The notes under the pieces are model-generated. The model searched no databases. It had not been told where the DNA came from and saw only the letters and a program-made list of their open reading frames with translations. The translations under genes and the position numbers were made by a program. 64,000 bases of DNA, taken from NCBI GenBank assembly GCA_933207985.1, contig OW240913.1, forward strand, positions 352,461,507 to 352,525,506. Direction: 5' to 3'. Shown here piece by piece: positions 47,189-58,531 of this stretch (position 1 is its first letter; every line of letters begins with the position of its first letter). This DNA comes from Pelobates cultripes (taxonomy: Eukaryota > Chordata > Amphibia > Anura > Pelobatidae).

Positions 47189-50100
47189 AGACTTTTTATG
47201 GTATAAGTTTTTTTTTTTTTTTTTAGGGAAAACCTCCACTTCATAAATGTTAAAATAAAATAAAACACACATAATACATTAGTAGTTTGTAAATGCAAAA
47301 AAAGACTTTAAAGAATCATTTCTTTTAATGAATTGACAAGTTGACTATTCTGGTTTTAAACTACAAACAGGGAGAAGATAGCTTACCCGTCCATGGATTC
47401 CTGAAGGTAATTTCAATATAGGCTTGAATTAGAATGTTGACTCGGTCAGTTTAAACACTGTGGCAAATGTGTGACCAGACAACAAAAAACATTTCAACAT
47501 TTGTCTTGTTGTGGAAAGCAATGCAAAACACATTTTAGACCATTAAATCTCACTTTTTGCACAACCATTGATTTTTATGTTTTTCAAATCTCTCTACCAG
47601 GGAGCTGTTTCTCTCTTCTTCTGTTTCTCTGAAGAGGAAATGGAAAATCCCTCCCAACCCACCTCTCCACTAGGAGAACATTTTCCAGTCAGCATTATAT
47701 CTGTATTTCAGTAGCTCTGGAGGGGATATGAGAGGGGTATCAGGTCACTGGATACAGTGGGAGCTTTTATTTAGGCTGCATGAGCCGCCTGTAATTCCCC
47801 TAGAATGATGCAAAACTTAGTGTAACTTTACTTACTGTGCCCAAATGCATTATTTTTATGTTATTTAATTTTGGTAAGTGATGAAGGAATAAATACAGAA
47901 TTAATTATCTTTTCAAAATATTAGGTGTGCCTGGAGAAAAAAAAATATATAAACAAAATAACTGCTTCTTTATGTTTCTGGCTAACTATGATTCCCATGT
48001 TTCGCATATCAATTCATGCAATTTTTTGCAAAATTATTTTTATTACTAAGTTCAAAAGCAAGAAGCAAAGCATTCATTGATCACAATATACATATTTATA
48101 CACCCCTATTTCTGAAAATATATTTTATAGATATATAAGATGGTAAAAAAAATCCAAGTATTTCAACATACAGAAACCTTAATGCTATGCCTACATTAGG
48201 TCTCAATGCAGACTAGAGGCCCAACGTAGATTAAATTCTTTAACATGGTTTATTAGTGTCGTTTGGCGAAAATCTAGAATAGCATCAAACTCAAATGAGC
48301 ATAGATCAGAAAAACTCAAGGCATCTACTGTACAGCATACAATTCAATATTAACTCAAATAGAGCTTAAAATAGTATCTTAGACAAAATATTTCCAGCTG
48401 GGAAGCCCATCTTGTGAAGGCTACCTCACAGACCATCTCCATGCATGCCATCTGTTAGGTTGTGCTATGTTTATTAACACAGACAACCTGGCACTGACTG
48501 GGTTAATATACCCTTCAATCATTTGCATGGTTGATATGTCGGCCAAGCAAGCATTACTGAAACAAATTAGAACACTTGCCAGTCCAATCTCTAAATTACT
48601 TCAACTATTTTTAATTTAATTTTTTTGGGGGGTTGTTGCGTTTTATTTTTCTTTTAGAGGGAACCCAGAAATAATTCAAGAATTTGAGTTTTCAACAACA
48701 AACTGATCCATAATTGCTCAATAATACAGTTTTATAACTCTCTAATATTTTTTTCTATATATTATTATATAATATTTCTGTTAATATTCGTCTGTGCTCT
48801 GCACAATTTTCCATTGCCATCTAACCAGTAACAGCCATTCCATTTCTGCAAATAATATTTCTGTTTCTGAGCTGCACTTCTATTACCTTCATGTTGTATT
48901 AGCATATCTATTTATTTTTGGGTCACAGTATAATGCTTTGTTATAGATACCTTGCTGTGTACACATCAATGAATGCACTGCACTATGTTTTCTCTATACC
49001 TGTTCCATTCTCTCTGCATTGATCAGTAATCTATAAAGTCATTCATAGATCTCATTTTTTGTCAGTGTTTTTCTTCAATATATTCCTTTACCGCTACAAT
49101 CAACAAATTAAAATATATTCCTCATTGCCCTACAGTCTGTTACTTATACTCTGTTGAAGTGCAGACTTTACACTATGCACAGGCATTCTTCTGTATTGTG
49201 AAATTTAATTATTAGAAGAAATCACTGTGCTCAGCATTTGCAATTTTACAAAACTGCATCACTTTCTCTGCATAACTTTATAATGTGTTTTAGAGTTATT
49301 TTAATGCTTTTTATTTATCTGTTTACAATTGATTTATTTACTCTAATTTTCAGGTGTTTACAGATACACCTGTCTGTATAGCCTGTTCAGAGGTCCAGAA
49401 TCGCTTTTTTGTCTTTTGTCTTTTTTCGGTATAACCTTTTCATATATTTCCACACTTTTCTTTTGTTTGTGCCCGATCCTTGTATTTGTCTCCAGTGCAG
49501 TAAATCATATTTGTTTGTGCACTATCTTTCTTTATCAATCGCAGTGCCACGTTAGTCACAACCCCTAATCTTATTTCACTATGACATAAAGATACAGTAG
49601 GTTCCTTTTTTGGGAATTTATTAATTAAATGAGAACTTAAATAAAATTTGCAAAAAAAATTAAAATTTCTGGCCAATGTAGCACCAATAGAAGACAGCTG
49701 AGCAAGGGAATATTTTCAGTTATGTTAGGCGAAATTTAGAATACCCTTTTCGATCCTATCTATTTACCTGTCTATTCATTAAATCCCCTTGTTTGGTATT
49801 TCTTTCTCTAGAGGTGCTATCAGCTACCACTTTGCCATCGACTGCATTATATGCTATGCATTTATCGTGACTTTCCCATATTTTTGTTAATTTCATTGTT
49901 GTTGGAAATTATCAGTTAGACTTTGTTTGTGACATCTGAACTTGTTTGTTTAAGAAAACAGTGACATGTAAAAAATAATACGGATGTATATAGGTGATTG
50001 TACACAAGAATTACTCAAAACAAATAATTTATAAACCATTCTTGATGAAGAATATTGTGCACACATAATACGTAATACAGTGAAATATATATATTTATAT

Positions 50101-51735
50101 AAAAATGTTTATTGTATATCAGATTGTGCAGTGTTTTATCTGTTATATTACATATATTAAACTGGAAATACATACTGTGACAACAAAAATACTATATTGT
50201 ACAAATACATTTTTAAATAGAAAGTATAGCCTTAAAATAAGTGGTTCACTAATTTCTTGTCAACAATAGTCTCTTAGGATAATGCAATGTTAGCACGACT
50301 CTACAACTTGCAGAACACTTTTGTGACACTATGATATATTTGTGTTTTATCTGCAATATCTGTTATATCTTGTGTTTATCTTATGTTGCAAAATTTGGTT
50401 TCAAAACTTATGAAAAAAAAAACACGCATAAACGTGTGATAGAAATGGCAATCAAACCCGTTCATAAACATTTTTTAAGCCTTTTAATCCTGAAAAGATT
50501 GTTGTGTTAATTTATCTGCAGTCTACAACAATCTGCTGTTCCACCCAAACTTATTTGTTTTAAATGTGCTTCATCTCGTTCTCCATTCACAGCAGTTGTG
50601 CAACATCCAGATTTATAAAAAGTAGAAAGGACAGAGTATGGTAAATTATTGACTGACCTGTCCAAAACATTTCAATTAATACTGAATTTGGGCACCGAGG
50701 CTTTTAGATTAGTTGGTCGCTCTTACCTGATCTTCTAAGGAGGTTATGATTAGAACCTTAAAAATAGCATGATTTGGGAAAAAAGGTAGTTAAACCTTAA
50801 AAAACAGCATACATCAAATAAAACGCAGACAAAGGTTGGTGAATTTAAAGAATGTACTAAACAGTTTTCAGGTGAAATATCAGCCATGACAAATTTAGGA
50901 GAAACATCAATAGTGCCTTCAATCCCATTAGTTTTAAAATAAGAGATATCCAAGTCATCTTCACGAAATCCAGTGTGTTAACGTGCACGTTTAAAGCCTT
51001 TTCTTCGTTATATTGTATTTATAACTTACATCTATGTGGTGCTCTGCTGTATCTCTTAGTTTTAATCCATATTATTGGGGTGCTGTCAAAATGTCTATCT
51101 TTGATAAAATCCAGCATGGTCTCCTCTAGAATTGGATAATGAACTTTAAAAGTGCATTATGCTGTTATCACCTTCGTGTCCTCATTGTCTCCAGCAATCC
51201 TCGTTCTAACTAATAATCTATGTCCAAGCATTGTGCTGGGCATAGGTTTATTGTCCATCTCAGACTCGGTGTTAATATCACAGGCTGCAAAAAACCACTG
51301 CCTCATTGGTTTAAGAGATTTTTTTTTTCCACACGTATTGTTGTTACACATGGTTTTCAGAGCTATAGAGGCCAACCCACTTTAAATTCACTGCTTTGTA
51401 CCGTACTGCATGAGGAGTAATTTATAAAGGGATCACTATTCTACCAAATGTTTGAAAAGCCTGCATTGTAACAGCCTAATGAACCGTGCATTTGTAGCTT
51501 AGAGCAGCTCTAGAGAGACAAAGAATGAAACAAGTCTAGAAAAATATAAATGTCAAAGCGGCTACACATAAACACATAATTGCAAAGTAACGTTAGCTCG
51601 GTGAAAGCTGAAACATCGTTATGGAATCACATGTCCGCACAGTGAGAAACAATCCTGAAAAACTGTAACAAATTGCAATCATTTTCATTCTACTAAAAGG
51701 TTATCAGAATCATTGACTAACGTGAGAATTGTCAG
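47189..51735. other. Long AT-rich region without a supportable gene
   Basis: Minus-strand open stretches at about 49440-49640, 50790-50980 and 51030-51375 have protein-like composition (for example SEIRLGVVTNVALRLIKKD; IEGTIDVSPKFVMADISPEN; QWFFAACDINTESEM), the last broken by one TAA. They could be decayed exons or an old element. I cannot assign them. Confidence 0.3.
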
Positions 51736-51865
51736 GAATTAAAAGTGAATTCAGAGGGAATTTTAAACTTAAGGCCAAAGCAGCAAAACTGGATGCACAG
51801 CTGACTTGGAAAATTTTTGCAGTTTGACTATTTTGTCTTTAACATTGAACTTCACTTTAAATCTC
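51736..51865. repeat. MITE-like dispersed repeat, inverted copy
   Basis: The reverse complement follows 35636-35785 in order (AGTGAAGTTCA, then ATAGT, then AAGTCAGCTGTGC, then TTGGCCTTAA, then CTCTGAATTC). Confidence 0.55.
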
Positions 51866-52548
51866 CAAACAACTTTCGCTTAATTGAATAATATATATAT
51901 ATAATGTATATGTTATATAGAGAGGACTTCCCAAGAAGAAATAATATTAATACATGTACAAACACGTTAATATTTCTAATGTACGTTGAAGAAGGGGCTC
52001 CAAGGATTTTTTTTAACATGTTCACAGTTCTATTGAAATTATGAACGACTATTAAATTCCACACATTTGTTTAATTTTTTTTTTAGTTTGGCTATTGTGG
52101 AAGAAAATTTCAAATCGGCTTTAAATTTACATTGAATTCCTAAGAATTCATTCTTTGGTGTATGCACTTGATTCCATCCCAGGACAAACTAAAGTCACGG
52201 AAACCCACCATGGCACGCCATTTTTATGAATGTAAAATTTTTAAGATTCAAGTGAAACTGGAAAATATTTGGGAGCAAAAAAATATGTATTTGGATGATG
52301 TAAAATGTATTTTTAATAATATTATTTTTGTTGTTATTTTTTAGCTACAAGCATTAAATCAATTCACCAAGCTGGCATTTCCGATGCATTACAACTGCAA
52401 TACAATATATTCAATAACAATAAAATGTAAAAAAATATAATAAAGACTATAAATTTAATATTTAAAGTTCCTGCTGTTGCTGTACATAGATGCCATAGAT
52501 GCCCAACATAACTTATTATATTCTAACATTACAGTTGAGTCTAACCTA

Positions 52549-52945
52549 TTAAAGGGACTCTGTCACTATTAACGTTTTGTTTTTAAATTAATTCTTTTTT
52601 GTCCTTCTTTTTGTCCTTGTTTTTATTTTTCCAATTCACCTTTGTTTTTTAAGTTATATATAAGAAAAAGTCAGGACTACTTTTTCTCATGAGAAGCGTG
52701 ATCTTTGCCAATTTTTGGCAAAGGGGCGGCTTAAGCAAAGTTCCATTTTGGTTTCTAAGCTGATTTAGCCACAATCCATCAGTTGAAAGAGTCCCACAGA
52801 ATGGAAAATTGCAGACAGAGAGGAAAGAAGGAGGCACCCAAGGATTGAGATCCTGCATAAGGATAATAAACAGATTTGTGCCGGTAAGAAAATTCAGCCC
52901 GGCCAAAACTTTATTTTTTTTTAAAAACATGGCACTGTCCCTATA
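52549..52945. mobile_element. Possible TTAA MITE (GGGACT/GGGACA ends)
   Basis: Left TTAAAGGGACTCTGTCACT; inverted right end GGGACAGTGCCATG with the TTAA decayed to TATAA. Terminal similarity is limited. Confidence 0.4.
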
Positions 52946-53874
52946 ACAGTTACGCATACAAAGCAGCAATACTGCAGATACCTAGAGTGAAGTGAATTGG
53001 GGCATTTTTCTTCTCACTGAGCATTCTAGAATTGACCTGTTAAAGTTCTGGGAGAGCAATGAAATGCAATGCTATTAACCCTTCACATGCCGCTCCCTGA
53101 GTATTCCATGTAAGTGAAGTATTTTATGTAAGCAATACCTGCAGGATGTTACATTTACTGTCTGTGCATCTAACACAAATAGATTCACCCATGAGTGTGC
53201 TAATATAGCACCAAACAGTGATTTAATTAAGCACCAAACGGTTACTTAATTAGGGTTTTGTATTAATTAGTATTTTCTATACTAAGTATTACATAACTAT
53301 ATTTACTTTGTTTTTCGGGTACAGCTGCATTTTAAGAAACAATGAGCTGAAAATGTTTATTCAGTTGAAATGTAATAAGCTAAGTTCTAAAGCCACTCGA
53401 CTTGTGATCTGACGAAGCTAATGCTCATCTCATCATTTGTGAGAGTGCTACGTCAACTTACTATATGTAACTTTTCCATTTAGAACAGAAAATAGTAATG
53501 CCAAAAATTGTATGTGATTTTGTTAAAATTTTTGGTCTTACTTTTTAATTTATTAAAACACATAAGGATATAATTACACATTTAAAGTAAACTAATGCTT
53601 TTTGCAGAGGTTATGTTGCAAGGATTCCCCCCTGTCTCCCTGCACTAAATTGGTTGAAACTGCAACACTTTGCAAACATTCTAACCTACTGCCTTCTGTC
53701 TGTCCAAGTATTTGCACAGTATGAACACACTATGTTATCCTTCCCTGACTTGTTTCTTTAAAACTTATGAAGGAGCCTGGATTGGGTCTGCACGTGCACA
53801 AGTGTGTTTGATAGCTCATTTTATGAAACTTTGACTAAAGCTGACAGCAGGCTAAATGCACATGCAATTTTTTA
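52946..53874. other. Unassigned AT-rich DNA
   Basis: Nothing recognised. Confidence 0.4.
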
Positions 53875-54010
53875 TTTATTTATTACTGGCATTTATAAAG
53901 CGCCAACATATTCCTCAGCGCTGAACAATTAGGAAAAAGACAATACATTATAAACAGACCAATATAAAAGGTAGAGCTTACAATCTAAAAATGGGGAGAT
54001 GAGACAAGAG
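53875..54010. repeat. Dispersed repeat tail (TTTATAAAGCGCC)
   Basis: TTTATAAAGCGCCAACATAT followed by CAGCGCTGAACAATTAGG, the same motif pair as at 27105-27340. Confidence 0.6.
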
Positions 54011-54559
54011 GTAGCAATGGAATTTATAGGTGATGGCAGAGAGAATTAATCGTATTATTACGGTAACTGATAACATGTGAAGGGAATGAGGAGGTGATTG
54101 ACTGTGGTTCCAAACTGCTAAAAGAGCATGCTATGTAGTTGGAAAAAAACAGAGTGAGCTGGAGGAGGGGCGGGTGGGTGGATGGGTTAAACCCGAGTAG
54201 AATTGAAGAGGCTTGTTGCAGAGATGGATTGGGGATTGGACCTTACAGTTGCAGGGTTCAATTGAAGAGGCTTGTTACAGAGCTGGTTCAGGGATTGGAC
54301 CTTAGAGTTGCAGCAGCTCCATTATTTTTTCTAATGAATAAAATTGTTACCAGGTGCTTTTTACTTTTATTTTTAAGGTTCATAATGCCCCCTACCATTT
54401 TCCAATTCTCTGATTAATGCATACTTTTAGGATCATATTTACAAGGAGCAGACTGGACAGTTTCTTAGATACACCTCTCTTATTTGGCAAGTCATGTCAC
54501 CATTTAGATCAAAGTAACACAAATGCATAACAAAGAAGAATACATTTCAGAATACAAGG

Positions 54560-54996
54560 TAAGCCATGGGATACAGGAAGCAGATCTCTGGCCTTTAAGA
54601 TACTAGGAGAAGGTCTGTGGACTCTGGCCTTCAGGATAACGAGGGCAGTTCTCGTGGACTCAGACTTACAAAATACATTGTGCAGACCTCTTGACTTTGG
54701 GGTACAAAGAGCTGGCCTGTGGGCTCTGGCCTTCAGGATACAAAGCAAAGTCCTGTGTACCCTAGCCTTCAGAATACAAGGATATGGGCTGTGGATTCTG
54801 GCCTTTAGAATACAAGGATATGGGCTGTGGACTCTGGCCATCAGGAAACAAGGAGATGGCCTGTGGACTCTGGCCATCAGGAAACAAGGAGATGGCCTGT
54901 GGGCTCTGGCCTTCAGAGTATAAGGAGATGGTCTGTAAACTCTGACCTTCAGGATACAAGGAGACAGTCTGTAGACTGTGGCCTACAGGACATAGG
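54560..54996. repeat. 36-bp minisatellite, about 12 units
   Basis: Unit consensus GTGGACTCTGGCCTTCAGGA then TACAAGGAGATGGCCT, 36 bp, with point and few length variants. Because 36 is a multiple of three, both strands stay open for about 90-120 codons; these frames are not genes on this evidence. Confidence 0.92.
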
Positions 54997-55194
54997 TAGC
55001 AGGCCAATGGATACACAGATGGGAGTAAACAACCACATATGAAACTAAGGACCAATCAGAAATCAATGACCTGGCAAACGTGAAGGGGAAAGGCTGGACT
55101 AAATAGGAAGGTAATTAAAAATGTAGAGCTAGATTCAGTTTCTGGTAGCAGTCTAAGTGCAGCTGCCTGCAACAGCAACACAGTAAAGGAGGAG

Positions 55195-55503
55195 ACTATA
55201 TTTAAAAGAAGAAAAACTACCGCAACAAGAGGACATAGTCTTGAATTAGAGGGACAAAGGTTTAAAAATAATATCAGGAAGTATTACTTTACTGAGAGGG
55301 TAGTGGATGCATGGAATAGCCTTCCAGCTGAAGTGGTAGAGGTTAACACAGTAAAGGAGTTTAAGCATGCGTGGGATAGACATAAGGCTATCCTAACTAT
55401 AAGATAAGGCCAGGGACTAATGAAAGTATTTAGAAAATTGGGCAGACTAGATGGGCCGAATGGTTCTTATCTGCCGTCACAATCTATGTTTCTATGTTTC
55501 TAA
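55195..55503 (+). mobile_element. LINE 3' end fragment (CR1/L2/Jockey-type ORF2 C-terminus)
   Basis: One frame reads IRKYYFTERVVDAWNSLP and EVVEVNTVKEFKHAWDR (about 55270-55390), the typical last block of such reverse transcriptases. It is followed by a 3' UTR with GATGGGCCGAATGGTTCTTA and a short tail of TATGTTTC repeats (55487-55503). Truncated at the 5' side. Confidence 0.75.
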
Positions 55504-56764
55504 GTTAGTGGCACTGTGAGGTACTGCACCAGACTGAAGAGAAAATCAAGCCGTTCACATTCAACCCTCTTCTATCTTGCCATTATTGTAAATCTTTACA
55601 CATTGTTCTATAATAAATTAATAAATTAATTTTAAAAATATTGAAAATTCGAGTGCTCTGCTGACTGCAAGGCTGGTGACATCACTGAGGGACAGCAGAT
55701 ACATCAATGTTCTTGTTAGCAAACCGTCGTACCTGCTGTGACTTACAAAGTGTTACTTAGTATAGGAAGAAACAGGACATCAGAGAATATTGTTTGTACA
55801 ATAATACGTTAAACATTAAAATAGAGACATTCGAAGATTCTAACGTTTATTAGTAAACAAGTGTAATGTACATTCATTTATGTCCTTACTGCTTCTGGAT
55901 ACATTTCTGGGTTTAGCACAAAATAAATAAAATTTATGGCTAGTTTTTAATCACTAACATTTTTATATTGTTTGCAAAATCCTGATTTATAGAGATGCAG
56001 ATGTGGCTGACAATTGTCCCAGTTTTTTGAAGGGGTAAATTGACATTTTCCTTAAGGGAATGAAAAGCTTTGGCAACTTCCCTTTTGGCATTGCGGATAG
56101 TGTATGGCACAACGTCACATAACGTGCACGATTTTCTTTTCACTCATTAAACTCAGTGAACCGGTGCACTCTCATGCTGTTCCAGTTTTTCCATGACTGA
56201 CTGTTTAACATCTACATCTGTGCAATAAGAAGCTGTTTTAATGTGTGCATATACGTCCTGAGTAATGTTTCTCAATACAGATTAAACATTGACCTACATT
56301 AACAGTGCTAAGTGTAATCAGAAAACCAGAGAGTTCAGCTCAGTTGATGGATATAAGTCATAGGTCTGCTCTCTCTGTAGATACAAATGTATCATTTGCA
56401 ATTGGCAGATCCAGTTTTCAAATCCCATTCTGCAGGTGACATCACACCCTGCATTAAAAAAAAATCTTGATTATGTGCAATGTAGACTCTTTGTAGCAGA
56501 CTGACTCATTGCAGCACATGGATATGCATGTCCTGGGTTACGTGAGATTAATGGGAGTAAATTGATTCATTTATTCACTCTTGAAACCAATATGTCAGCT
56601 GTAATTCTCTCTCCCCAGCTCCCATCCTGGCATATCCACAAAGATAGAGAGGCTGAATATAGACAACATATATAATGCTGAAATAACCAGATTTTAGAGA
56701 CAAATTATAAACCACTAGACGTTCTATTTTGTGTTTTTTCCTTAATGCAAACTTCATTATTACC
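55504..56764. other. Unassigned intergenic DNA
   Basis: A minus-strand open stretch at 55940-56143 (PYTIRNAKREVAKAFHSLKE) looks protein-like but matches nothing I can name. Confidence 0.3.
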
Positions 56765-56905
56765 TGTAGATTGAAAGCTGGTTTGCACAGGGCCTACTTT
56801 TACTGTAAGTCAGTCATTGTGTGCTATTATTAAATGTTAATTTATTTATTGTACATCACTGCGGAATATGTTGGTGCCATATGAATAATTGTAATTGTAA
56901 TGTGA
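56765..56905. repeat. Dispersed repeat tail, inverted relative to 27105-27340
   Basis: GATTGAAAGCTGGTTTGCAC then CATCACTGCGGAATATGTTG and GTGCCATATGAATAAT, the inverse of the GCGCC/GCGCT motif pair. Confidence 0.6.
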
Positions 56906-58187
56906 TTTCTCTCTCTTTATATATATATATAAAACACTCACAAACACACATATACAGCCTTTAAAACAGGAGTAGGTTATAGCATAAAATGTAATACTCT
57001 CCTATCTATAAAATACAATGATGACTATGATGACTATTATATGGGAAAATAATTAAATAATAACTGCGGCCCAAAAAAACCCAAAATGTTTAAAAACCAC
57101 ACTATATATTGAGTGCCGCTCTCTGAATAGCAATAATACTGTATACAAGTGTGACACATCCATCATATTACTGTCTAATACCGCTTCTTTGAAAAGAGCT
57201 GTAATAGTCTCAGCATGATACAGAATTGCTCTGGAGAAAAAAAAAGCTTATAAGAGTGAAAAAAGAACACACACACAGACACAAAAAACAAGAATGAGAT
57301 GTGAAAGTGACCCTCAAGGTGACTGGGAAAACCACCCTGCAAACACTGCAGTACCTACCTAATTTCCCCCTCACCCCATCCACCACTTCACCACTAACAT
57401 GTGAGAATTGGACCCACACATTCACATCATGCAATTGTATCCATTTCTTTCCACTCATATCCAAGGGACCTTTCACCTTGTGTCCATAATGTACTATGAA
57501 ACTAATAAATATGAATAGAGGGAAGAGAATGTGTCTTTACATATATGTATGTGTATATATTATATATCATAGTATAATTTATATATAGAATGAATATTTG
57601 ATTATATAATTCTATAATGATTTTTATATTCTGTGTGTAACTTTTCAGTACTATATAATGTATTGCTGCACACGAGCTATATCTCATTCCCCCCCAGTTG
57701 GAGAATCTCTGCATTCTGTGTGAGAGAATCCCAGTCTCCCTGACACCTATTCCATGGGGGCGTTAGTCTAACTTCTCACGGATCAGCTAGATTCTCTGTA
57801 AATGCAGTCTGTGCTCCAGCAATACGAGGTAGGTAAGTGACAGACCGGCTTAGCCATGAACTCCCCCTCCACCCCCAGCCCTGCACACATCTGTGTGAAT
57901 TAGTTCTACATGCTGAGATCAAAGCCAGCCTGCACTGCAACATCCTCACTTCTATCTCCATCTGAATTCTCTGTTCTGTAAATCACAAACCATGTTTCCA
58001 TTTTGTCAGATCTCTTTGTCAGGCACTGAGGTAGATTCGGTAATGTAACAATTTGCAGAATCCCACTTAATGCTACTTTTCTCTCTAGGCTGACTCACCA
58101 GTGACTGAACATCTAGCCATACAGTGCAGAGTACTGCATCCACTATATTGCACTTTGTAGAAGCTGTGATCAGGATCAATTTGTGCC
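56906..58187. promoter_or_regulatory. Presumed upstream region of lamp5
   Basis: AT microsatellite at 56920-56933. No TATA box or start site can be fixed. The final part near 57800-58187 may be transcribed leader. No other gene seen. Confidence 0.35.
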
Positions 58188-58345
58188 TTCAGCACCCTGG
58201 ACAGTCCCTGCACCTCATCTCCTGTGCGGATCTGCTACAGTGTATCTGATTCAGGACCCTGGACAGCTCTGTGTGCGTCTGATCTGTGGAGACTTGTATC
58301 ACAGCACGGAGTCCACTTCAGCACTCTGGACAGCTCCTGTATATC
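58188..58345 (+). repeat. Three diverged tandem units in the presumed lamp5 5' UTR
   Basis: TTCAGCACCCTGGACAG (58188), TTCAGGACCCTGGACAG (58250) and TTCAGCACTCTGGACAG (58317), spaced 62 and 67 bp, each followed by TCCTG-like sequence. Confidence 0.75.
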
Positions 58346-58473
58346 TCCCATGCGAATTACAGACACTTTGGGGTCTTCTGTGTAAGAGGACTCAGGTCCC
58401 AGGCTGTGACCACTTAAAAGACAAACGATTTGGATAGCTGGGGCCGTTCTCAAAATCAACTCACCAAAAAGCA

Positions 58474-58531
58474 TGGATTTCATAGGAGACACCACTATCC
58501 TAGGACTGCAACTATTCATTCTTCTTTTATG
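58474..58531 (+). CDS. lamp5: lamp5 coding exon 1 (signal peptide)
   Basis: ATG in a strong context (A at -3, G at +4). It encodes [19 protein letters not shown] plus one base. Donor GTAGGT at 58532 leaves phase 1, which exon 2 requires; the nearby GTATTT at 58536 would break the frame. Confidence 0.75.

Noticed and set aside
54509..55055. Open frames on both strands resembling a repeat protein
   Set aside because: They are explained by the 36-bp minisatellite; no start context, no unique domain and mirror frames on the opposite strand.
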